Source of the DNA: Flavobacterium potami
Lineage (GTDB): Bacteria; Bacteroidota; Bacteroidia; Flavobacteriales; Flavobacteriaceae
DNA: 64,000 nt
Direction: 5' to 3'
Assembly: GCF_020026915.1 (NCBI RefSeq)
Contig: NZ_JAINUY010000005.1
Location: 1 to 64,000, forward strand
The notes beneath the pieces were generated by a model that made no database searches, had not been told where the DNA came from, and worked only from the letters and a program-made list of their open reading frames with translations. Positions 55,456-62,046 of the stretch are shown here, piece after piece; position 1 is the stretch's first letter, and each line of letters opens with the position of its first letter. Both the position numbers and the translations under genes were made by a program.

Positions 55456-55523
55456 ACAACTTTTTTTCACTTTCGACTTTTGACTTTTGACTTTCGACTT
55501 TTGACTTTCGACTTTTGACTTTA
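55412..55523. repeat. GACTTTY heptamer array at the thiH end
   Basis: GACTTTT/GACTTTC units begin at 55475, 55482, 55489, 55496, 55503, 55510 and 55517, exact 7-bp period; the inverse unit AAAGTC(T/A) occurs three times at about 55426-55445, within thiH, so the RNA could fold back. Confidence 0.83.
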
Positions 55524-55545
55524 AAAACTTTAAGACTTAATTAAA

Positions 55546-56256
55546 ATGAGCATTATTCAAGAATTCCTTCGTTACAACAGACAAACCATTCTTCCTGAAA
55601 TTGGCGATGAAGGTCAGGAAAAATTAAAAAAAGCGCGAGTTTTAGTCATTGGAGCTGGCGGTTTGGGTTGTCCTATCTTACAATATATTGCCACAGCTGG
55701 AGTTGGTTATATCGGAATTGTGGATTTTGATACGATTGAAATTCATAATCTTCACAGACAAATTTTATATACTGAAAGTGAAATTGGCAAACACAAAGCT
55801 GTTGTTGCTAAAGATGTGGTTTCAAAACTAAATCCGTTAATTGAAGCTGTTGCGATCAATGAAAAATTAACGGTTGAAAATGCCTCAAAAATCATTGAAC
55901 AATATGATATTGTTGTGGATGGTTCTGATAATTTTTCGACTCGTTATTTGGTAAATGATACTTGCGTTCAGTTGAAAAAATCTTTGGTTTATGGAAGCAT
56001 TTTAAAATTTGAAGGACAAATTGCTGTTTTCAATCATAACGGAAGTAAGAATCTCCGTGATTTATTTCCAGAAATGCCCGATCCTAAAGATGTTCCAAAC
56101 TGTAATTTGAATGGCGTTTTAGGAACATTACCCGGAATTATCGGAAATATGATGGCGCACGAAACACTGAAATTAATTCTTGAATTACCAACTTTAAACA
56201 ATGAATTGGTAATCTTCAACACTTTAAACTGGAATCTTACGAAATTGAATTTCTAA
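55546..56256 (+). CDS. thiF: ThiF/MoeB-type adenylyltransferase
   Basis: Activates the C-terminus of ThiS by adenylation so sulfur can be added. 236 aa E1-like domain: RYNRQTILPEIG (Arg finger), nucleotide motif GAGGLGCP (36-43), DFDTIEIHNLHRQILY, VDGSDNFSTRY, then VPNCNLNGVLGTLPGIIG. The CxxC pairs that bind zinc in MoeB are absent: the first site reads NLRDLFPE and the protein ends before the second. No rhodanese domain. Last gene of the operon, converging with the MOSC gene (4 bp overlap). Confidence 0.9.
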   Translation: MSIIQEFLRYNRQTILPEIGDEGQEKLKKARVLVIGAGGLGCPILQYIATAGVGYIGIVDFDTIEIHNLHRQILYTESEIGKHKAVVAKDVVSKLNPLIEAVAINEKLTVENASKIIEQYDIVVDGSDNFSTRYLVNDTCVQLKKSLVYGSILKFEGQIAVFNHNGSKNLRDLFPEMPDPKDVPNCNLNGVLGTLPGIIGNMMAHETLKLILELPTLNNELVIFNTLNWNLTKLNF

Positions 56257-57047
56257 AAAACAACCTCATCACCAACGCTGATAATTCCAGAATTCAGACT
56301 CACAAGATTAGTCCCGAATAAAACAGAATTATCTACGTTTCTGTATTTGCTTAAAGTTTTTAAAGGTTCTTTTTTTATAATTCCTTTCTGCGGATCGTTG
56401 TTCACCATAATACATCTTCCGCAGGGTTTTATGTTTTTAAACTGAACTTCGCCAATCGCGAAAGTTTTAAAATCATCTTCTTCGTGTGCACTTTTGGTGC
56501 TTACAACGATATTTGGGCGAAATCTTTTTATGGTGATTTTTTCGTCTAATTTTTCATTTAAAAAATCAAGGCTTTCTGTTCCAATTAGTAAATAAGGATA
56601 ACCGTCGGCTAAACTTACATTGTAGGTTTCATTTGTTCTGGAGCTTTCATGTTTACGAGCTCCAATTTTATTGATTTTTACCAATCTGCATTCAAAACCC
56701 AATTTATCGCTAAACCATTTTGAAGCGTTTTTATTGACTTCAAAAACTTCACTTTTATCGTCCCAAACCTGAGAATTTATTGGATTCTCCAAATGCTCAT
56801 TTATAGAAAATTCATGCGTTTCTCTTTCAAAAGTAATTTGAATTTTATCTCCTAAAATCTGCGGATAAAACTGACTCATTATTGGATATTCTCTTTGCGT
56901 AACATGAACATTTTCCGCATTAATAAGCATCCATCTTCTGTCATTTTCAAAGCCCATTTCTTCAGCCGTGGCACTTTTTAAACTAATTCCCGCCAAACTT
57001 TTTATCGGATAAATATAAATTTCCTTTACACTGTAAACTACATTCAT
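56253..57047 (-). CDS. MOSC-domain protein with N-terminal beta-barrel
   Basis: 264 aa: MOSC_N domain (IYIYPIKSLAGISL, then ENDRRWMLIN) followed by a MOSC domain with the conserved Cys in IKPCGRCIMVNNDPQKG. Related to YcbX and the C-terminal part of molybdenum cofactor sulfurases; YcbX-like proteins bind molybdenum cofactor and reduce N-hydroxylated compounds. Lies 1 bp after aat on the minus strand. The exact substrate is unknown. Confidence 0.9.
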   Translation of the reverse strand: MNVVYSVKEIYIYPIKSLAGISLKSATAEEMGFENDRRWMLINAENVHVTQREYPIMSQFYPQILGDKIQITFERETHEFSINEHLENPINSQVWDDKSEVFEVNKNASKWFSDKLGFECRLVKINKIGARKHESSRTNETYNVSLADGYPYLLIGTESLDFLNEKLDEKITIKRFRPNIVVSTKSAHEEDDFKTFAIGEVQFKNIKPCGRCIMVNNDPQKGIIKKEPLKTLSKYRNVDNSVLFGTNLVSLNSGIISVGDEVVF

Positions 57048-57048
57048 T

Positions 57049-57693
57049 TTATTTACTTTTTAAAATCGACATAAAATCCTCACGATCAATTTCTCTACAT
57101 CCCAAACTCTCTAAGTGTGGATTATAAACCTGACAATCTAATAGTTTATAATTTTCTTTTTTCAAATATAAAGCTAAAGCAATAAAAGCAACCTTTGAAG
57201 CATTTGAAACTTTAGAAAACATACTTTCGCCGCAAAAAACATTTCCCTTTCCTAAATCAATTCCGTACAAACCGCCAACCAACTTTTCATCTTGCCATAC
57301 CTCAACAGATTTTGCAATTCCTTCTTCATTTAATTTGCAATAAGCATTGATCATTTCATCAGAAATCCAGGTTCCGTTTTGTCCATCTCGTTTTATCTGC
57401 TGGCAATTCGAAATCACTTCTTTAAAATTTTTATTGTACGTAACCTTAAACATCTTTCGGTTCAGGATATTTCGCATACTTTTGGAAATCACCAATTCAT
57501 CAAAAAATAGCACCATCCTTGGATCTGGCGCCCACCAAAGAATCGGTTCTCCTTCATTAAACCACGGAAAAATACCGCTTTTATAGGCTAATTGTAAACG
57601 TTCTGAACTTAAATCGCCTCCAATTGCCAAAATACCTTCTTCGTCGGCTTCGGTTACTGGAGGAAAAAACAAATCGTTGAATAAATAATACAT
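57049..57693 (-). CDS. aat: Leucyl/phenylalanyl-tRNA-protein transferase
   Basis: Adds Leu or Phe to N-terminal Lys/Arg of proteins, making them N-end rule substrates for ClpS/ClpAP. 214 aa. Signatures: FPPVTEADEEGILAIGGDLS, AYKSGIFPWFNEGEPILWW, DPRMVLF, QNGTWISDEMINAYCKL and GGLYGIDLGKGNVFCGESMFS. Complete. Cotranscribed with the MOSC gene. A heptamer repeat lies upstream (57706-57830). Confidence 0.95.
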   Translation of the reverse strand: MYYLFNDLFFPPVTEADEEGILAIGGDLSSERLQLAYKSGIFPWFNEGEPILWWAPDPRMVLFFDELVISKSMRNILNRKMFKVTYNKNFKEVISNCQQIKRDGQNGTWISDEMINAYCKLNEEGIAKSVEVWQDEKLVGGLYGIDLGKGNVFCGESMFSKVSNASKVAFIALALYLKKENYKLLDCQVYNPHLESLGCREIDREDFMSILKSK

Positions 57694-57705
57694 TTTTTAA
57701 AATAA

Positions 57706-57830
57706 TTAATTTAAAATTCCAACCCTGAAATTCCAAATTCCAATCTCGATAGTTATCAGGTTGTAACAAAAAATTCCAAATTCCAAATTCAGTCGAATGA
57801 ATTGGAATTTGGAATTTAAAATATTGTAAT
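57706..57830. repeat. AAATTCC heptamer arrays in inverted arrangement
   Basis: AAATTCC-type units near 57712-57742 and 57769-57790; reversed units (TTGGAATTTGGAATTT) at 57801-57816. It fills most of the 147-bp gap between the DUF3127 gene and aat. Confidence 0.8.
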
Positions 57831-57840
57831 TTCTAAACTC

Positions 57841-58212
57841 TTAGAACGGCAAATCGTCTGGTTCGTCTTCGTTTACATTTGTTGCAGGAGCAAAAGTTTG
57901 TGCAGTTGGCATTGGTGGCGCTTGTGTTGGCGCTTCGTTACCTACTCTTTCGATTCTCCAACCTTGAATACTATTAAAATATCTAGTTTCACCTTGTGGA
58001 TTTACCCACTCTCTTCCTCTTAAATTGATAGAAACTTTTACTGGCTCTCCTTGCTTATAGCTGCTTAATAAATCGCATTTATCTTGTGTAAATTCGATTA
58101 AAATATGCTGTGGATACTGCTCATCTGTAGTTACAACCAATTCTCTTTTTTTGAATGATGCACTAACTTGCTGCTCTGGGTTAACCACTTTTACTTTTCC
58201 TATAACTTCCAT
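57841..58212 (-). CDS. DUF3127 protein (OB-fold-like)
   Basis: 123 aa. The DUF3127 core spans 1-88: MEVIGKVKVVNPEQQVSASF, KRELVVTTDEQYPQHILIEF, then KVSINLRGREWVNPQG and YFNSIQGWRIERV. The rest is a Pro/Ala/Thr linker ending in an acidic tip EDEPDDLPF that resembles the C-terminal tail of single-stranded DNA-binding proteins (DDxPF). This supports a nucleic-acid-binding role with partner proteins docking on the tail, which is inference. 34 bp after the flavin reductase gene. Confidence 0.87.
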   Translation of the reverse strand: MEVIGKVKVVNPEQQVSASFKKRELVVTTDEQYPQHILIEFTQDKCDLLSSYKQGEPVKVSINLRGREWVNPQGETRYFNSIQGWRIERVGNEAPTQAPPMPTAQTFAPATNVNEDEPDDLPF

Positions 58213-58246
58213 CTTCGTTTATATTAATTATTGTTTCTATTCTTTT

Positions 58247-59122
58247 TTATTTTTTTGCTAAAAGTACTTTCCAAGCCGATTCTACATCTCCATTATCCAA
58301 ATATTTTTTGGCTTCTAAATGTACTTTTTTCTGATCATCGGAGCTTAAAACTCCTTTCACAGAAAAATTTTCTTTCACAAATATACTAACTTCTTCCTTT
58401 GTAGGCAAAATTTCTATGTTGCCTAATTTGCCTAAATCATTTCCATCAAAAACAGCACTTTCTTTTACGAAATCTGGAATTGCATCTACGCCTACTCCTA
58501 GGGTTGTCAAGGGTTTTGCCACTTCAAAAAGTCCTTGGTTTGATCTAGAATACCAATTTTGTCCCAGTCTTGAAACCAAATCGATCTTATGCTGATCTAT
58601 TGCTCCATTTTCATCTAAAACCGATTCATGAATGTGCATTTTGACCACTTCACACAAAATTAAATTTCCAGCACCACCTTCTGTTCCTAACGGAATAATC
58701 TGCGTTATCTTGCATTCAAACTGAACAGGAGATTCTTTTACGCGATAGGGTTTTACAATATCAGACGGAATTTGTGTCAAACCCGCTTTTATAAACTCAT
58801 TTACCCCTTCTGCATATTCTGTACTTGCCAGTGATGTTTGCTGTACTAAGTCAAAATTTACAACGTTAATAACAACTTCGCGCGTTGCTTCTGCATTAAT
58901 TAAAGTATGTTTGACAGTATTGTCGCGAACACGTCTTGCCGGCGAAAAGACCAAAATTGGCGGATTAGCACTAAAGACATTAAAGAAACTAAAAGGCGAT
59001 AAATTCGGAATCCCTTTTGCACTAACGGTACTGGCAAAAGCAATTGGCCTTGGTCCTACTGCACTCTGAAGGTAACCATGCAATTTTGCAGTTGGAATCT
59101 CTTTTGGATCGATGCTAATCAT
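58247..59122 (-). CDS. Flavin reductase-like, FMN-binding split-barrel protein
   Basis: 291 aa. FMN-binding split barrel in residues 1-200: GPRPIAFASTVSAKGIPNLSPFSFFNVFSANPP is the family signature (seen here as GPRPIAFAST and NLSPFSFFNVF), then DTVKHTLINAEATREVVINVV and GAGNLILCEVV. Related to flavoredoxin and flavin reductases that supply reduced flavin. The C-terminal 60 residues form a helical tail with no known domain. No partner oxygenase is adjacent. Divergent from the histidine kinase gene. Confidence 0.9.
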   Translation of the reverse strand: MISIDPKEIPTAKLHGYLQSAVGPRPIAFASTVSAKGIPNLSPFSFFNVFSANPPILVFSPARRVRDNTVKHTLINAEATREVVINVVNFDLVQQTSLASTEYAEGVNEFIKAGLTQIPSDIVKPYRVKESPVQFECKITQIIPLGTEGGAGNLILCEVVKMHIHESVLDENGAIDQHKIDLVSRLGQNWYSRSNQGLFEVAKPLTTLGVGVDAIPDFVKESAVFDGNDLGKLGNIEILPTKEEVSIFVKENFSVKGVLSSDDQKKVHLEAKKYLDNGDVESAWKVLLAKK

Positions 59123-59158
59123 ATTTTCTATATTTAACCAAACCTCATTTTGGTAACT

Positions 59159-59200
59159 GCAAAAGTATTGAAATGGTTTAATTAGAAGAAATACTTTTGC
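59159..59200. promoter_or_regulatory. Face-to-face divergent promoters with inverted -7 boxes
   Basis: GCAAAAGTATT (59159-59169) and AATACTTTTGC (59190-59200) are exact reverse complements. Each contains a perfect TACTTTTG -7 element: minus strand at 59167-59160 for the flavin reductase, plus strand at 59192-59199 for the kinase. The plus promoter also has TTG at 59168-59170 with 21-bp spacing. Confidence 0.6.
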
Positions 59201-59281
59201 AGATAAAACTAAAAATCTTTCGACATTCGCAAAATATAAAATGTGTATATTTCGTTATATTTATACCTCAAAATAACTGAT

Positions 59282-60433
59282 ATGTCTTTTTCTGAAAGAA
59301 CAAATACAACCCGCTGGATTATTATTTCGGTTTGCTTTATTATCATTTCGCTAATTCTTTGGAACACTTATACTTTCTTCCAAATATTTAAAAATGAAGA
59401 ACGCTTAAAGATGAATCTGTTTGTCAATGCACAAATTACGATTGTGAACGCAGATGAAAATACCGATGTCGAACTTCCTCTTCAGATTTTCAATAACAAC
59501 ACATCCATTCCGGGAATAATTATGTTGTATGATAAAGTAGTAAGTTCTAAAAATGTTCCAGAAGAAATTTTAAACGATCAGAAGAAGCGAAATGCCTTTT
59601 TGAATAAATTAAAAAGTGAAAATGAACCGATTACTTTTGAGTATGCTCCAGGAAAATACCAGACTTTATATTATGGAAATTCAGAACTGCTCAATAAACT
59701 TAAATATTACCCGATTGCTTTAGCCTTAATTATCTTCTTGTGCATTGCCTTAATTTATAATTTTTATAAAAGCACCAAAATGGCGACGCAAAACAAACTT
59801 TGGGCAGGAATGGCAAAAGAAACGGCACATCAAATTGGTACGCCTTTATCTTCTTTGATTGGCTGGGTTGAAATTTTAAAAACCGAAGAAATTGATCCGT
59901 CTATTTCTATTGAAATTGAAAAAGATATTGAACGCTTGCAAACCATTACAGATCGTTTTTCTAAAATTGGTTCTGTCCCTGTTTTAGGACTTCATGATAT
60001 AGTGGAGGAAACAAAAAACACGTATGAGTATTTACAATCTCGTTTTTCTAAACAAGTTGCTTTTACCTTTAAAGCCCCAGAAATACCGATTTTAGGAATG
60101 ATCAATCCGACTTTACATAGCTGGACTATCGAAAATTTGGTCAAAAATGCAATTGATGCCATGAAGGGAAAAGGGAATTTAGACCTTCAAATTGAGCAAG
60201 ACGCACATCACGTAAAAATTAACATTAAAGATTCTGGAACCGGGATTTCTAAAAAACAGTTTAAAACAATATTCGAGCCAGGTTTTACTACCAAAAAACG
60301 TGGTTGGGGGCTCGGACTTTCTTTAACGAAAAGAATTGTGGAAGAATATCACAATGGAAAAATTAAAGTTTTACATTCTGAAATTGGAAAAGGTACTACG
60401 TTTCAGATTTCATTAAATAAAAAAATGCAGTAA
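59282..60433 (+). CDS. Sensor histidine kinase (orphan)
   Basis: 383 aa from ATG 59282 (MSFSERTNTT); the longer frame adds only weak upstream sequence. Membrane helices at 12-32 and 143-162 bound a periplasmic sensor of about 105 residues. H box with His183 in KETAHQIGTPLSSL, a variant form; N box NLVKNAIDAM; G1 DSGTGISKK; F/G2 FEPGFTTKKRGWGLGLSL. No response regulator is adjacent, so it is an orphan. A strong terminator overlaps its stop codon. Confidence 0.92.
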   Translation: MSFSERTNTTRWIIISVCFIIISLILWNTYTFFQIFKNEERLKMNLFVNAQITIVNADENTDVELPLQIFNNNTSIPGIIMLYDKVVSSKNVPEEILNDQKKRNAFLNKLKSENEPITFEYAPGKYQTLYYGNSELLNKLKYYPIALALIIFLCIALIYNFYKSTKMATQNKLWAGMAKETAHQIGTPLSSLIGWVEILKTEEIDPSISIEIEKDIERLQTITDRFSKIGSVPVLGLHDIVEETKNTYEYLQSRFSKQVAFTFKAPEIPILGMINPTLHSWTIENLVKNAIDAMKGKGNLDLQIEQDAHHVKINIKDSGTGISKKQFKTIFEPGFTTKKRGWGLGLSLTKRIVEEYHNGKIKVLHSEIGKGTTFQISLNKKMQ

Positions 60434-60456
60434 ATCGTTTTTACTGCATTTTTTTA
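60421..60456. terminator. Terminator at the kinase 3' end
   Basis: 14-bp stem AAAAATGCAGTAAA/TTTACTGCATTTTT with a 5-nt loop, then T run; it contains the kinase stop codon. The A run on the other side could serve the HIT gene too. Confidence 0.85.
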
Positions 60457-60480
60457 TCTCTATCTTAAGATAAACTTTAT

Positions 60481-60506
60481 GGGCTTCGACTTCGCTCAGC
60501 CTGACA
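60481..60506. repeat. Dispersed-repeat type segment
   Basis: GGGCTTCGACTTCGCTCAGC and CTGACA. GC-rich against its surroundings and of a type I recall as widespread in Bacteroidota genomes; seen once here. Confidence 0.45.
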
Positions 60507-60525
60507 AACTTATCAGATAATATTC

Positions 60526-60915
60526 TTATAAATTTGATTGAATATCTTTTGCTAAAGCTTCAAATTCTTCTTTTGAAAGCGAAACTTTATTTATGAAACG
60601 CATTTCATCCATTTCGTTTAGCGGAATCAAATGTACGTGTGCGTGTGGTACTTCTAGCCCAACTACTGCAATTCCAACTCTTTTGCAAGGAACCGTTTTT
60701 TCTAAAGCGGCTGCGATTTTTTTAGAGAATTTCATCAACCCTAAATACAGTTCTTCGTCCATATCAAAAATCTTGTCGATTTCTTGTTTTGGAATACAAA
60801 GCGTATGTCCTTTTGCATTTGGATTTACATCTAAAAAAGCCAGATATTTATCGTCTTCAGCAATTTTATAAGCAGGGATTTCTCCGTTTACTATTTTTGT
60901 GAATATTGAGCTCAT
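60526..60915 (-). CDS. HIT-family protein
   Basis: 129 aa histidine-triad nucleotide-binding protein, with the triad motif HAHVHLIPL near 97-105, and FTKIVNGEIPAYKIAEDD and FLDVNPNAKGHTLCIPK at the start. Family members hydrolyse nucleoside phosphoramidates or related nucleotides. Complete. It follows greA by 71 bp (octamer array between) and is likely cotranscribed. Confidence 0.93.
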   Translation of the reverse strand: MSSIFTKIVNGEIPAYKIAEDDKYLAFLDVNPNAKGHTLCIPKQEIDKIFDMDEELYLGLMKFSKKIAAALEKTVPCKRVGIAVVGLEVPHAHVHLIPLNEMDEMRFINKVSLSKEEFEALAKDIQSNL

Positions 60916-60927
60916 TGTTTATTTGTG

Positions 60928-60980
60928 TAATCGGTTAATCGTTAAATCGGTTAAACGAATAAACGATTAACCAGTTAAAC
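60928..60980. repeat. Octamer array with inverted repeat between greA and HIT
   Basis: TAATCGGT, TAATCGTT, AAATCGGT, TAAACGAA, TAAACGAT, TAACCAGT from 60928, exact 8-bp period. GGTTAATCGTT (60933-60943) and AACGATTAACC (60962-60972) are exact reverse complements. Confidence 0.85.
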
Positions 60981-60986
60981 TAAAAA

Positions 60987-61463
60987 TTAGTCTCTTGAGA
61001 TTTCAAGAATTTCAAATTTCAAAACTCCATTTGGAACTGTGATTTCTGCTACTTCTCCAACAGATTTCCCTAATAAACCTTTTCCGATTGGAGATGTTAC
61101 AGAGATTTTTCCAGTTTTTAAATCTGCTTCACTTTCTGCTACAAGAGTATATTTCATTTCCATTCCGTTACTTTGGTTTTTGATTTTTACATTCGATAAA
61201 ACCAAAACTTTAGAAACGTCTAATTGCGACTCGTCAATTAATCTAGCATTTGCATAAACTTCTTCTAGTTTAGCAATTCTCATTTCTAATAAACCCTGTG
61301 CTTCTTTTGCTGCATCATATTCTGCATTTTCAGACAAATCTCCTTTATCTCTTGCGTCTGCTATATCTTGAGATGCCTTTGGACGCATTACACTTTTCAG
61401 GTGCTCCAATTCATCTTTTAATTTTTTTAATCCTTCTGCTGTATAATAAGATACTTTACTCAT
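60987..61463 (-). CDS. greA: Transcription elongation factor GreA
   Basis: Rescues backtracked RNA polymerase by stimulating transcript cleavage. 158 aa from ATG 61463 (MSKVSYYTAEGLKKL); the longer frame from 61520 begins in the -7 element. The coiled coil carries the acidic tip ARDKGDLSENAEYDAAKE; the C-terminal FKBP-like domain ends PNGVLKFEILEISRD, with SPIGKGLLGKSVGE. A hairpin with a T run lies in its leader. Confidence 0.96.
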   Translation of the reverse strand: MSKVSYYTAEGLKKLKDELEHLKSVMRPKASQDIADARDKGDLSENAEYDAAKEAQGLLEMRIAKLEEVYANARLIDESQLDVSKVLVLSNVKIKNQSNGMEMKYTLVAESEADLKTGKISVTSPIGKGLLGKSVGEVAEITVPNGVLKFEILEISRD

Positions 61464-61486
61464 AACTTCATCGTTTATATAAATAC

Positions 61487-61512
61487 AAAAAATCCCATCG
61501 CGACGGGATTTT
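61487..61512 (-). terminator. Terminator-like hairpin in the greA leader
   Basis: Minus strand AAAATCCC, loop GTCGCGAT, GGGATTTT and two more T. It begins within a few nt of the expected transcription start and ends 23 nt before the ATG. Confidence 0.5.
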
Positions 61513-61519
61513 CTTACCA

Positions 61520-61527
61520 CAAATATA
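61520..61527 (-). promoter_or_regulatory. -7 element of greA
   Basis: Minus-strand TATATTTG, full match; no TTTG at the -33 position. Confidence 0.5.
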
Positions 61528-61588
61528 CTATTATTTTTAATAGTACATAATTATATGTTAATCATATAGATTTCAAATCTAAATAAAT

Positions 61589-61596
61589 TATTTTTG
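61589..61596 (+). promoter_or_regulatory. -7 element of the Rieske-like lipoprotein gene
   Basis: TATTTTTG, full match, 24 bp before the ATG; no clear -33 box. Confidence 0.5.
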
Positions 61597-61620
61597 TTTT
61601 AACTAATTCTGATTCAAATA

Positions 61621-62037
61621 ATGAAAAAAATCTGGTTCTTTATCGCACTTACCGCTGTATTATTCTCCTGCAGTGACAATAACAGAAGCAACAACAATCC
61701 GTACATTCCTAATTATTCTGTTAATGCTTATCTTGATATGAATCTTCCATCTTATAATAATTTAAGATATGTAAGTAATCCTGTTTATGTGGCCAATTAT
61801 GGTGCTAAAGGCATTATTGTCATGAATACAGGACCAAACACCTATACTGCTTTTGATGCAGCCTGCCCAAATCAGGAACTTACTTCTTGTACAGCAATGA
61901 CAATTGACGGAATTTATGCTGTTTGTTCTTGCGATAAAGCTCAATATAACTTGTTTACAGGACTTGGAGGAAAGGAATATCCAATGAAACAATATCGTGT
62001 CGAAGTCTCTGGAAGTGTGGTTCATGTTTATAACTAA
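61621..62037 (+). CDS. Rieske-like lipoprotein with both histidine ligands replaced
   Basis: 138 aa. Lipobox LFSC with Cys17. Residues 45-138 look like a Rieske domain: FDAACPNQELTSC (box I) and AVCSCDKAQYNLFTG (box II), then YRVEVSGSVVHV as the last strands. A functional Rieske site needs C-x-H and C-x-x-H. Here box I reads C82-P-N84 and box II C102-S-C-D105. All four Cys are kept but both His are gone, so a normal 2Fe-2S cluster is unlikely; the cysteines may form disulfides. Converges with the barrel gene, 9 bp apart. Confidence 0.78.
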   Translation: MKKIWFFIALTAVLFSCSDNNRSNNNPYIPNYSVNAYLDMNLPSYNNLRYVSNPVYVANYGAKGIIVMNTGPNTYTAFDAACPNQELTSCTAMTIDGIYAVCSCDKAQYNLFTGLGGKEYPMKQYRVEVSGSVVHVYN

Positions 62038-62046
62038 AAATTAACC

